Notes under the pieces: model-generated
Told to the model about the DNA's origin: nothing
The model's input: only the letters and a program-made list of their open reading frames with translations
Database searches by the model: none
Program-made: the position numbers and the translations under genes
NCBI RefSeq assembly: GCF_026012015.1
Contig: NZ_BRXR01000001.1
Coordinates: forward strand, 2,050,001-2,114,000
Source: Clostridium omnivorum
GTDB lineage: Bacteria > Bacillota > Clostridia > Clostridiales > Clostridiaceae
Length of the DNA: 64,000 bases
Direction: 5' to 3'
Shown here: positions 54,559-62,631 of the stretch, one piece after another
Position numbering within the stretch: position 1 is the stretch's first letter
Layout: every line of letters begins with the position of its first letter

Positions 54559-55089
54559 ATGTTTATTATAGCTCTAATTATTTCAATAATTATAGGATAC
54601 ATATTTAAGGGAAGATTAAAAAATCTAATAAATGTAGAAATGAATTACTTATATTTAGTTTTTGCGGCATTTATGATTGAAGCTATAACAATATTTTGCA
54701 TTAGAAAGGGACTCCTTCAAAGGGGAACTATAACTTTTGTTTTAGACCTATGTATGTATATATTAATATTCCTATTTGGGTATTTTAATAGAAAGAATCC
54801 TTTTATTGTTATAATGTGTTTTGGATTTTTATTAAACGCTATTCCAATATTTTTAAATGGAGGAGCAATGCCCGTTGGAGTAAAAACTATAGATACAGTA
54901 GGACTTACCCATAATATAGATAGAGAAGGTCTATATAGGCTAGTAGACAGCAATACAAAGCTGTGGTTTCTTGGAGATGTTATTCCATTTAAGTTTATTA
55001 CTAATCTTGCAATTAGCATAGGAGATATAGTGGCAGCTATAGGACTTATGCTGTTTGTAATAATGGGAATGAAAAAAACGAAGAGTTAA
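54559..55089 (+). CDS. DUF5317 membrane protein, second copy
   Basis: A 176-residue protein with five to six helices. 'IPIFLNGGAMPVGVKT' is the family motif shared with the 37867 gene. It starts ten bases after the HD-GYP stop and is probably cotranscribed. Together with 37867 it makes two DUF5317 genes, each beside a short peptide gene and an HD-GYP gene. Confidence 0.8.
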   Translation: MFIIALIISIIIGYIFKGRLKNLINVEMNYLYLVFAAFMIEAITIFCIRKGLLQRGTITFVLDLCMYILIFLFGYFNRKNPFIVIMCFGFLLNAIPIFLNGGAMPVGVKTIDTVGLTHNIDREGLYRLVDSNTKLWFLGDVIPFKFITNLAISIGDIVAAIGLMLFVIMGMKKTKS

Positions 55090-55102
55090 ATAGATATATT
55101 AT

Positions 55103-55132
55103 AGAGAACTAATAGGTTCTCTTTTTATTTTT
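55103..55132 (+). terminator. Terminator after the DUF5317 gene
   Basis: AGAGAAC-TAATAG-GTTCTCT then TTTTATTTTT. Confidence 0.9.
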
Positions 55133-55211
55133 GCATAAGAACAATAATATTCTCTTAGTCTTGACTTTTTACTGTAAGTATTGTTTAGTTTATATTGGGG
55201 AAATTGAATGT

Positions 55212-55250
55212 GAAAAATGCTCTACACCAAAAGCTTTCAGTATAGAGCAT
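55212..55250 (-). terminator. Terminator of the TasA-like operon
   Basis: On the - strand ATGCTCTATAC / GTGTAGAGCAT with one mismatch, followed by TTTTT. It lies 25 bases after the last stop of the operon. Confidence 0.85.
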
Positions 55251-55274
55251 AATAATTTATTCTTAACCCCTTAC

Positions 55275-56315
55275 TTATTTTTCATAGTTAACTACATAAT
55301 TTTGAATAGGCATTGTATACTGATTGTATATAAAAGTTACTGTACATTCAGTTCTATCAAGTCTGCAATAGGAATCACCATTTTTTTGCATTTCATTAAG
55401 CACTAGTTCACGCATTTTTCCATCCCATCTTGTTTCCCACGGACTATTTCCATTTGAAACATGAGATTTATCTCCTTTTAGCATTTCTCTCAATTCTTTT
55501 AGATTATTTTCATCTTTATTTGTAAAACTAAGGTTACTAAAACCGATGTTGCCTATATCGTAAATAATCAAATCAGCCTCAGCAGCTGGGGTGTACTGAT
55601 TATTAACTGTAGTACCAGTTTTAACATATTTTCCATCTAAAAAGTCAAAAGTTACTGCTCTATTTTTAATTATGTCTATATTTGTGTTTTCATTGATAAG
55701 TCTGTATTCATAAATCTTATTACTAGTATTTTTACCGGGTTTAGTTTTAAATACATCCGTTTGTGTAATCATTAAGCTATTATCATTTATCTTTATTTTT
55801 CCAAGGTGAATATTCTCTCTTATTGGGTTACCTATAACTATAAGATTATGAACTAAAGTCCCGTACTCATCGGGCTCATTACCAGGCAAGTTATTTCCAG
55901 CCCAATTATTAGACTTAGAACTAGCAATATTATTTAACTGGCTAATAAGCCCAGTGTTATTATTAGGTATATTTAAAAATTGAGCATACTCTGTTCCTAC
56001 AGCACCTGTAGGTGCGTTGCCATCTATATCTTTCAGTATAAATGTACATGCATTTTCAAGCCATTGACCATAGCTAGGACTCTCATAGCTGCTTCCCACC
56101 TTTTTGCTTTCTCTAATATCTAGGAAGTACCCTTTATACAATGGTCCAACGGATGCATACATCTTTGCAAAAGGCTTTGGATATACACCAGTGGCTATTT
56201 TGTTATTAGAATTAGTTTTTTTACTTGATAAGAAAGCATATGTGGCTGCATTTGAAGCGATGATTACGCACATGCAAAGAGTAAGTATTATATATATCTT
56301 TTTAAACCTTCTCAT
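55275..56315 (-). CDS. Secreted protein of the TasA-like operon
   Basis: A 346-residue exported protein. The N-terminal signal ends in 'ASNAATYAFLSS', which resembles the other SipW-type signal ends in this operon. The rest has no recognised fold; it contains Asn-rich segments and 'EMQKNGDSYCRLDRTECTVTF' near the end. AGGAGG lies ten bases before the ATG at 56315; an ATG three codons earlier is too close. Last gene of the operon; likely a matrix or fibre accessory protein. Confidence 0.7.
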   Translation of the reverse strand: MRRFKKIYIILTLCMCVIIASNAATYAFLSSKKTNSNNKIATGVYPKPFAKMYASVGPLYKGYFLDIRESKKVGSSYESPSYGQWLENACTFILKDIDGNAPTGAVGTEYAQFLNIPNNNTGLISQLNNIASSKSNNWAGNNLPGNEPDEYGTLVHNLIVIGNPIRENIHLGKIKINDNSLMITQTDVFKTKPGKNTSNKIYEYRLINENTNIDIIKNRAVTFDFLDGKYVKTGTTVNNQYTPAAEADLIIYDIGNIGFSNLSFTNKDENNLKELREMLKGDKSHVSNGNSPWETRWDGKMRELVLNEMQKNGDSYCRLDRTECTVTFIYNQYTMPIQNYVVNYEK

Positions 56316-56329
56316 AAACTCCATACCTC

Positions 56330-56923
56330 CTAATTTGAATAAACCCATTGTGTGTCGTTTGGCTGAGTTGCAAATACATTTATATTAAAGCCTACATTTT
56401 TGCCTTCGGATGAATATGGAGCATTTTCTTGAAGATAAATAGATAAACTTATTTCTTTTTTTTCACCTGGCTTTAGTAATATAGGTTGATTGTTCTCATC
56501 TACTATTTGAAAATATTTTTCTGCTTCTTTCGAAGCTAAAGTATATTGCTTTAAGTTGCCTTCATATACTTTCTTGTCTATTGTAATTTTGTAATTTAAA
56601 TATGGCAGCAAAGTATCTTGCTGAGATTCTGTAAAATTATCAAAGGATAGTGCGATTTTATTGGTCAAACTGCCAGTGTTTTTTATTATAAACTTACTTT
56701 CTTGAGGGTTATTTGGAGCTAATCCATTTATATTTACAATAGCCTCGCTATAAGGAGTACTTCCATCAAGCTTTATAAAATTGGTATCAATTGTTCCCAT
56801 AGATAGATTAATACTATTTTGAACCTTTTGATGGCTAACAAAATAGGAAAGAGTATAATTTGAGCTTGTAGCCACACACAGTAAACCTAATAAAACTATA
56901 AGTAGTTTCTTTTTATTTTTCAC
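56330..56923 (-). CDS. Camelysin/TasA-like secreted protein
   Basis: A 197-residue protein with a signal peptide ('SNYTLSYFVSHQKVQNSINLSMGTID' region) and a TasA-type beta-sandwich: 'FIIKNTGSLTNKIALSF' and 'LKPGEKKEISLSIYL'. It ends 'NDTQWVYSN', a variant of the TQWNN ending in its neighbours. Overlaps the LPXTG gene by 11 bases. Probably processed by one of the two SipW peptidases. Confidence 0.8.
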   Translation of the reverse strand: MKNKKKLLIVLLGLLCVATSSNYTLSYFVSHQKVQNSINLSMGTIDTNFIKLDGSTPYSEAIVNINGLAPNNPQESKFIIKNTGSLTNKIALSFDNFTESQQDTLLPYLNYKITIDKKVYEGNLKQYTLASKEAEKYFQIVDENNQPILLKPGEKKEISLSIYLQENAPYSSEGKNVGFNINVFATQPNDTQWVYSN

Positions 56924-57641
56924 TGTTATTCCCTCCCTTTTGCAAAGAGGTTTCTTTATATCCTAGAATTATAAATCCTATTCCAGAAATACATAGCCCT
57001 ACAACAACAAATGTTATAAGGTTATAAAATCCACCAGTTTTGGGTAAGTTAGTTATTTTATCAGTTACCACGCCGCCGTCTTTAAGCTCATATTGTATGC
57101 TTAAGTTAAATAAATGTCTTAGGTTTTGAAATATATTTCCTGCTGTTTCTTCAAAATGCAGACTTAAAGAAAATTCTTTTTGACCTTTACTAGCTATTTT
57201 CATTGGATAATTTAGTAGAACTCCATTTTTATTAAAACTTTCAAAGGTGTCATCAAAAATAATATTTTCTCCATCTTTAAGCTGTACCTTAAGATTTTTT
57301 AAAAATTCTTTGTATAAGTCTTCATCAGAATTGATAATTTTATTTAATACATACATATCAACTGATTGAATTTTAACCGATATTTTATTAAATTCGATTT
57401 CATTATTGAAGTCATTTTTTATAACAAATTGTTTTGAAACAGTTTTCCCGGGATACCAAAGCCCATCGGAATCACTAAATATTCCAACTGTTTCATCACC
57501 ATTTTTAGGAACGATTGTAACCTTTTTTTCTAAATTCTCCTGTGCTTTAACATTAACATAGCCACCAATAAAAATAATAAACAGGGTTATAGCTATTAAA
57601 GAATAGATGAACTTTTTATCTTTATATTTTTTAAAATTCAT
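56913..57641 (-). CDS. Cell-wall-anchored LPXTG protein
   Basis: A 242-residue surface protein with an ordinary signal peptide ('GGYVNVKAQE') and a C-terminal sorting signal: LPKTG at about residue 201, a hydrophobic helix and a basic tail. The middle has 'FVIKNDFNNEIEFNKISVKI', similar to the fold of its operon mates. It may be the anchor or tip of a TasA-like fibre. No sortase gene is in the window. Confidence 0.85.
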   Translation of the reverse strand: MNFKKYKDKKFIYSLIAITLFIIFIGGYVNVKAQENLEKKVTIVPKNGDETVGIFSDSDGLWYPGKTVSKQFVIKNDFNNEIEFNKISVKIQSVDMYVLNKIINSDEDLYKEFLKNLKVQLKDGENIIFDDTFESFNKNGVLLNYPMKIASKGQKEFSLSLHFEETAGNIFQNLRHLFNLSIQYELKDGGVVTDKITNLPKTGGFYNLITFVVVGLCISGIGFIILGYKETSLQKGGNNSEK

Positions 57642-57662
57642 AACTTAACACCTCTCTCATAG

Positions 57663-58265
57663 CTACTCACTCCATGCCTCATTATTCCATTGAGTGGCAA
57701 TAATATCTATCAATTCAAGAGCATTATTACTAAATTTAATATTATCTTCATTTATATCTTTATTGCTTAACTGGGTAGGTATTTCTAATCTAACTGTAAA
57801 TATAACCTTGGAGTTGCTTTTCAAATTATCTAAATAGAATACGTCACTATTTTTCGTATCCTGAACAATTTTATAGAGTGAATCTTTCACAGCTATGGAT
57901 AATTTAAATGGAGAATCCTTCGCTAGCTTTCCCTTTGTTATTTTTAGTTTTGTATCTATAGATCCGTTGTTGTTTAATGTAATCTCCTTTTCAAATGCAT
58001 CCCCTGGTCTTAAGTTACTTAAATCAATATTTGAGGACAGCTGCTCACTTTTTATAAACTCATTACTGTCCCTGTCAGTATTTGTTATAGAAGCTGGTAC
58101 ATATCTCCACGACTTATTATCAGTTTCTATATTTATATCTCCAAGTTTAAAAGATAAAACATTAGTTGTAGAAGTAGACGTAAGATAGGAATAAGTTCCA
58201 GCTGTCGTTATAGAAAAAACTAGCAAAGCTATTATTAAAAGCCCTAGAGTACGACTAATCTTCAT
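57663..58265 (-). CDS. TasA-like secreted protein, minor copy
   Basis: A 200-residue protein: signal end 'TTAGTYSYLTSTSTTNVLSFKLGDINIE' (residues about 21-48, cited in part), then 'LRPGDAFEKEITLNNNGSIDTKLKI', and the ending 'IATQWNNEAWSE'. Homologous to the 58338 protein. A hairpin separates it from that gene. Confidence 0.85.
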   Translation of the reverse strand: MKISRTLGLLIIALLVFSITTAGTYSYLTSTSTTNVLSFKLGDINIETDNKSWRYVPASITNTDRDSNEFIKSEQLSSNIDLSNLRPGDAFEKEITLNNNGSIDTKLKITKGKLAKDSPFKLSIAVKDSLYKIVQDTKNSDVFYLDNLKSNSKVIFTVRLEIPTQLSNKDINEDNIKFSNNALELIDIIATQWNNEAWSE

Positions 58266-58285
58266 AAATATGCCCCCATTATAAT

Positions 58286-58322
58286 AAAAGAACTACAGTG
58301 CGTTTAGCACTGCAATTCTTTT
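58286..58322 (-). terminator. Hairpin after the major TasA-like gene
   Basis: AAAAGAACTACAGTGC / GCACTGCAATTCTTTT with loop GTTTA. On the - strand it is followed by ATTATAAT, a leaky terminator that would favour the major subunit. Confidence 0.75.
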
Positions 58323-58337
58323 ATTTTTATTATAGGA

Positions 58338-59009
58338 TTATTTACCCTGTTCATCCCATCCTTTATTATTCCATTGAGTAGCATCAGCTTTAACTTTGAA
58401 ATCAAATTGAGTATTCTTTCCGTTGTTATCTATAAGTGGAGATAACCAAGCATTTACTTGAACAGTCATAGTAGTGTCATGTTTAGCATGAATTAATAAT
58501 AAAGCGTTATCTTGATCTATTAGAACATCTGCTGAATTAGTGCAATCTACCTGATTTCCTTTTTCATCAAGCAAATATACATTATAACTGCAATCCCACC
58601 AATTAAATTTGTCTAATTTATTACCGTCTTTATCAGTAAGATATACTTTAACCTTAGAATCTAATGAGCCTGCATTTGTTACTGTAAATGATTTAGTAAT
58701 AACATCACCAGGTGCTAAGTTTTTAATAAGATTATTACCATCATTAACTACATTATTATTTCTCCAAATAACTTTATCTAATTTATCTGTACTTGAGTCT
58801 AAAGGCTTTGGAAAGAATCTGTCACCTTCATTTACACTGTGAGTAAGTGCCCATTGTGTACCATTATCAATGTTTATATCTACATTACCTGTCTTGAAAC
58901 TCATAACTCCTGAAGAAGCTGTATCAGTAAAATATGCAAATGTTGCAGCGGTCCCCCCCATTAATAATGCAGCGGAAAGTAATAATGCTCCTATTGATTT
59001 TTTATTCAT
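58338..59009 (-). CDS. TasA/camelysin-like major matrix protein
   Basis: A 223-residue secreted protein of the TasA (CalY/camelysin) family. Signal end 'GTAATFAYFTDTASSGVMSFKTGNVDI' (residues about 20-46), 'LAPGDVITKSFTVTNAGSLDSKVKV' and C-terminal 'ADATQWNNKGWDEQ'. GGGGGTAT precedes the ATG. In Bacillus such proteins form biofilm fibres after SipW cleavage. It follows two SipW-type genes. Confidence 0.88.
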   Translation of the reverse strand: MNKKSIGALLLSAALLMGGTAATFAYFTDTASSGVMSFKTGNVDINIDNGTQWALTHSVNEGDRFFPKPLDSSTDKLDKVIWRNNNVVNDGNNLIKNLAPGDVITKSFTVTNAGSLDSKVKVYLTDKDGNKLDKFNWWDCSYNVYLLDEKGNQVDCTNSADVLIDQDNALLLIHAKHDTTMTVQVNAWLSPLIDNNGKNTQFDFKVKADATQWNNKGWDEQGK

Positions 59010-59049
59010 TTTAATACCCCCAATTCTTAAATATGAAACTACTTCTGCA

Positions 59050-59076
59050 TTTTAACTTATGGCCAGTAAGTTAAAA
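59050..59076 (-). promoter_or_regulatory. Hairpin in the leader of the major TasA-like gene
   Basis: TTTTAACTTA / TAAGTTAAAA, 10 bp with a 7-base loop, 41 bases before the start codon and without a T-run. Possibly a 5' stabiliser or processing site. Confidence 0.45.
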
Positions 59077-59112
59077 CAAAATATATTTTAAAGCGCTTTT
59101 AAACAAAATTTA

Positions 59113-59721
59113 TTATGTTTCACTATTTTCTAAAATATCTTCTTTTTTGTTGTTTTTTTCTTTAATTTGACTATAGATTTCTTTACCAATAACGTAAAAA
59201 AACATAATCCATATTACTACCACACCAGCTAAGCCTTTTAATTTTGAAATAACATATCCTGCATATGGTATTCTAAATAAATATTTACCTACAATTTGTT
59301 CTGAAAGAACAACATCAGTATCTTTATCTTTATTAGCATCTCCTTTAGTTTGAAAATAAGGTTTTCCATCCTTATCATATTGAATATCTACAATTCTATG
59401 AGTTGATAAAAAAGATAAATTCCAGTAATACGTTACAATATCTCCCTTTTTTAGTGTCTTAGGATCAACCTTTTTATCAATTACTAAATCCCCTGTATTA
59501 AATACTGGGCTCATGCTGCCTGATAATACAGAAAGCCACATATACGAACCAGCTGATGGAACCTTAACTGTTTTTCCTCTTGTTTCTACTTTTCCATAAA
59601 TGGATACTGCAACTAATATAATAAGTAAAATAATAATAACGGTACCAGCATAATTGAATATTTTTTTTGCTATTTTATTGCTTAGTATATTTTTTATAAA
59701 ATCAAATAACCTCTTTATCAT
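59113..59721 (-). CDS. SipW-type signal peptidase I (second)
   Basis: A 202-residue ER-type signal peptidase. A membrane helix at about 24-42, catalytic S69 in 'VLSGSMSPVFNTGDLV', catalytic H108 in 'STHRIVDI' (His replaces the Lys of ordinary LepB), and a C-terminal helix at about 158-180. Processes TasA-like proteins in relatives. AAGAGGCGATAGG precedes the ATG. Confidence 0.9.
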   Translation of the reverse strand: MIKRLFDFIKNILSNKIAKKIFNYAGTVIIILLIILVAVSIYGKVETRGKTVKVPSAGSYMWLSVLSGSMSPVFNTGDLVIDKKVDPKTLKKGDIVTYYWNLSFLSTHRIVDIQYDKDGKPYFQTKGDANKDKDTDVVLSEQIVGKYLFRIPYAGYVISKLKGLAGVVVIWIMFFYVIGKEIYSQIKEKNNKKEDILENSET

Positions 59722-60081
59722 CCTATCGCCTCTTTCACAAACATTTAATAAATGTAATAGTCAGCTTACGATTATGTAAATTTCAATTACAGCACTTAAT
59801 TTACTTGTTTATGTCATCACCTCCTCAAAAGTCATTAAATTTTGCCATAAAATTAGCCCCATCTCTTAGCTATTTTTTTGCTATGAAATGGAGCGGATTC
59901 ACTATTCGCTCCATCTATGCCAAGTGACCACGTAATAGCATAAATTTCATTGCATCCATTCAGTTTTGTTTTGTTGTGAATATACTAATATATATTCATC
60001 AAGTATTTTTGATATGCTCAGTATAATATTTAAAGTAAAATTTTTTCTGAAATTTATTTTTTACCTTTCACTTTGCCTTGT
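59722..60081 (-). other. 360-base spacer between the two SipW genes
   Basis: On the + strand ATGGAGCG (59888-59895) and CGCTCCAT (59907-59914) form an 8-bp hairpin. A perfect ribosome site GAGGAGGTGA lies on the - strand at 59815-59826 with no real gene after it. The spacer likely holds a promoter or regulatory RNA for the second sipW and tasA genes; nothing recognised. Confidence 0.4.
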
Positions 60082-60609
60082 TTATATATGATGGACTCTT
60101 TCTCTTATACCTTTGTATACATCATTAGCTACTATAAAAATTATTACTGCCCAAATTGTAATGATTCCAGGAATTCCTTTTAAAAACGCTATTAAAAAAC
60201 CTATTAAAGGAATTCTAAAAATATATTTGCTTACGACCAAATTAGAATCAACTGGAGATACGTCTGCTACGTTGTTGTTGTCACCCTTAGTTATAAAAAA
60301 TAACTGTCCGTCCTTGAGTGTAGTATTTATAATTCTGTGAGTAGTTAAAGAACTATTATATTTAAAGGTAATTACATCACCAGTTTTTATGTTATCTAAA
60401 TTGGTTTTTTTTCCTACGATTATATCTCCAGGATTAAAGGTAGGCTTCATACTACCTGATAATACTGTCATAATCTTGTAAGGACCAATCCCCGGTATAT
60501 AATCCTTTTTACTAATCCCCCAGATATTAACTCCAATGTAGAATATAAGAATGACAACAAATGCAAAATAAATTATGTTTTTAATCACCTTTAAGAAGGT
60601 TCTCTTCAA
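60082..60609 (-). CDS. SipW-type signal peptidase I (first)
   Basis: A 175-residue peptidase of the same type: S53 in 'VLSGSMKPTFNPGDII', H91 in 'TTHRIINT', two membrane helices (about 10-30 and 140-165). Shorter than the second one. It leads the operon and is preceded by a leader with an internal terminator. Confidence 0.9.
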   Translation of the reverse strand: MKRTFLKVIKNIIYFAFVVILIFYIGVNIWGISKKDYIPGIGPYKIMTVLSGSMKPTFNPGDIIVGKKTNLDNIKTGDVITFKYNSSLTTHRIINTTLKDGQLFFITKGDNNNVADVSPVDSNLVVSKYIFRIPLIGFLIAFLKGIPGIITIWAVIIFIVANDVYKGIRERVHHI

Positions 60610-60765
60610 AACAATCCCCCCTGCTTTTCTTATTTGTACTGAAAGACCATTGGTATTTCAGATTACCAAATATTTTTCTTATGCTACAAAAAATCAAACA
60701 AATTTAAGTACATATGATATATATGCTTTTGATAAACTTAAATATGATTAAGTTTATGAAAAAAT

Positions 60766-60812
60766 AATTAAAGGCCAAGAACTTCAAAATACTTTACCTT
60801 TAATTATCTTTA
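60766..60812 (-). terminator. Leader terminator upstream of the first SipW gene
   Basis: On the - strand ATAATTAAAGG / CCTTTAATTAT (11 bp) followed by TTTTTTC, about 160 bases before the sipW start. Suggests attenuation of the operon; a + strand reading has no T-run. Confidence 0.65.
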
Positions 60813-60952
60813 GCATCTAAACTTTTTGCCGTAGTTACGAAGTGTAGGAAAAATTATGCGTTAAGGCATATGAATATTGGCAGTTTTTGTTTATAATATA
60901 AATATGTAACAGGGTTATTATTTTCACAAAAGAATATTGGGGAGAGTAATTT

Positions 60953-62167
60953 ATGGAGGTTTTTGTTGCTAGGCAGCCAATTTTTGACTGCAATCAAAAT
61001 GTGGTTTCTTACGAATTATTATTTAGGCATGGGAAAGTTAACAATTATGAGGCTGTAGATGGAGATGTAGCAACACTTGATGTAATAACAAATAGTTTTG
61101 TATGTATAGGAATTGATAATTTAACTGGTGGAAAAAAAGCTTTTATAAATTTTACTGATAATTTATTAAAAAGCAATATATTTAGAGTTCTTCCTAAAGA
61201 ATACTTAGCTGTAGAAATATTAGAAACTGTTGAGCCTACAGAAGAGGTAGTAAGTGCCTGTAGAGAATTAAAAAGCTTGGGCTATACAATGGTTTTAGAT
61301 GATTTCGTTTTTAGTCCCAAATTCCAGCCTTTTATAGAAATAGCAGATATAATTAAGGTAGACTTTTTATCTACTCCATCTTATGAAAGAGAAAGATTAA
61401 TAAGTAGAATAAGTAATAAGAAAGTTAAGTTTTTAGCTGAAAAGGTTGAAACTAGAGAAGAATTTGAACAAGCTGTTGCACTTGGTTATTCATATTTTCA
61501 AGGCTATTTTTTTAGCAAGCCAGTAATTATGACTGGAAATGATATACCTATACAAAAGTTTCAATACTTAAAGGTATTAGAGGAACTTAATAAGTATAAT
61601 TTGAGCTTTGAAAATATAGAAGAAATAATAAAAAGGGATGTATCCCTTTCCTATAAACTTTTAAGATACATAAATTCTTCAAGCTTCGGTTTAAAGAGTA
61701 AGGTTCATTCAATAAGGCAGGCATTAGCTCTAATTGGTAAGGATGAAGTAGTCCGCTGGCTTACTATGATAATTTTTAGGGAATCCGCTGAAGATAGAAA
61801 TGCTGAAGCTTTGACTACTTGCATTGTTAGGGGCCGTTTTGGAGAAATAATTTGTGCTATGAGTGAGGAGTTTAAAAATAAAGCATCTGATGTGTTTTTT
61901 ATGGGAATGTTCTCTATGATTGATGTATTTATAAATAAACCAATTGATGAAATACTAGGGGAACTCCCTGTGGATTCAGATATAAAAGATGCCTTAATAG
62001 GAAAGAAAAATAAGTTTAGGGATATTTACGAGCTAATTTTATGCTATGAAAAGGGATTGTGGGAAAGGCTTTCCTACTATACTAATAAGCTTAAGCTGGA
62101 CGAAAGGAAGCTTCCTGAAATTTACCTAGATTCTCTAAATTGGTCAAAAGAACTTTTGTCCGAATAG
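60953..62167 (+). CDS. EAL-HDOD protein (YuxH type)
   Basis: A 404-residue cytoplasmic protein. Residues about 1-200 are an EAL domain of the degenerate YuxH kind: 'YELLFRHG' replaces EALLR, but 'VLDDF', 'IKVDF' and 'AEKVET' keep several metal and substrate residues. Residues about 205-390 are an HDOD domain ('RDVSLSYKLLRYINSSSFGL'). Activity on c-di-GMP is uncertain. GGGGAGAG precedes the ATG. It diverges from the sipW operon. Confidence 0.9.
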   Translation: MEVFVARQPIFDCNQNVVSYELLFRHGKVNNYEAVDGDVATLDVITNSFVCIGIDNLTGGKKAFINFTDNLLKSNIFRVLPKEYLAVEILETVEPTEEVVSACRELKSLGYTMVLDDFVFSPKFQPFIEIADIIKVDFLSTPSYERERLISRISNKKVKFLAEKVETREEFEQAVALGYSYFQGYFFSKPVIMTGNDIPIQKFQYLKVLEELNKYNLSFENIEEIIKRDVSLSYKLLRYINSSSFGLKSKVHSIRQALALIGKDEVVRWLTMIIFRESAEDRNAEALTTCIVRGRFGEIICAMSEEFKNKASDVFFMGMFSMIDVFINKPIDEILGELPVDSDIKDALIGKKNKFRDIYELILCYEKGLWERLSYYTNKLKLDERKLPEIYLDSLNWSKELLSE

Positions 62168-62233
62168 TATTATTTTTTATAGATAGCTAATAATACTCCT
62201 GTAAAGTTAATTTATATGTATGGAGGAGTTAGT

Positions 62234-62437
62234 ATGAAGCTAGGCGTAGTAAAATGGTTTGATCCTGAAAAAGGTTTTGGATTCATTTCTGTTGATGGAG
62301 ATGAGGATGTATTTGTACATCATTCAGCTATAAAGGAAAATGGAACTGATAAGATGCTTCACGGTGGTGAAGAAGTACAATTTGACGTAGTAGAAGGAAG
62401 AAAAGGTCCTGAAGCATCAAATGTAACTAAAGTGTGA
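62234..62437 (+). CDS. Cold-shock protein, CspA family
   Basis: A 67-residue nucleic-acid chaperone with RNP1 'KGFGFISV' and RNP2 'VFVHHSAI' on a single OB fold. TGGAGGAG precedes the ATG at 62234; an ATG six codons earlier covers that site. Binds single-stranded RNA. Confidence 0.95.
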   Translation: MKLGVVKWFDPEKGFGFISVDGDEDVFVHHSAIKENGTDKMLHGGEEVQFDVVEGRKGPEASNVTKV

Positions 62438-62448
62438 TATAGAGCTTA

Positions 62449-62474
62449 AAAGACTGCTGTAAAAGGCGGTCTTT
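62449..62474 (+). terminator. Terminator of the cold-shock gene
   Basis: AAAGACTGC / GCGGTCTTT with one G-T pair, then ATTAATTTG. Confidence 0.7.
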
Positions 62475-62631
62475 ATTAATTTGTTTTAGAAGAAGTTATT
62501 TCATTCTATGGCAATAATATTTAGGTAAAAAACTATTGCATTTGAAATAAAACAATAGTATAATAAATTCTGTCGCTAGCTGAAGCAGCGAAGATGAAAA
62601 CTAAATAGTGTTTTTCATGAGTTTATTATAT

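Larger units (their letters stand above)
37505..62631. other. Putative accessory block between two tRNA-Ser genes
   Basis: Signalling, surface and export genes lie between tRNA-Ser(CGA) and tRNA-Ser(GGA), both in the + direction and alike at both ends (GGAGAGATGTCCGAGTGGT start, TCTCTCCGCCA end). No integrase, transposase or phage gene is seen, so this is a synteny-based inference, not a proven mobile element. Confidence 0.45.

Noticed and set aside
55131-55406. 91-codon + strand frame after the DUF5317 gene
   Set aside because: It crosses the operon terminator and the end of a supported - strand gene, and has no ribosome site.
59809-59862. 17-codon frame on the - strand in the SipW spacer as a small toxin or leader peptide
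   Set aside because: Its end is formed by the ribosome-site-like GAGGAGGTGATGACA and there is no good ribosome site of its own; too short to support.
60720-60900. c-di-GMP riboswitch before sipW
   Set aside because: Neither the GEMM-I GCAAAGC-type bases nor GEMM-II conserved loops can be found on either strand.
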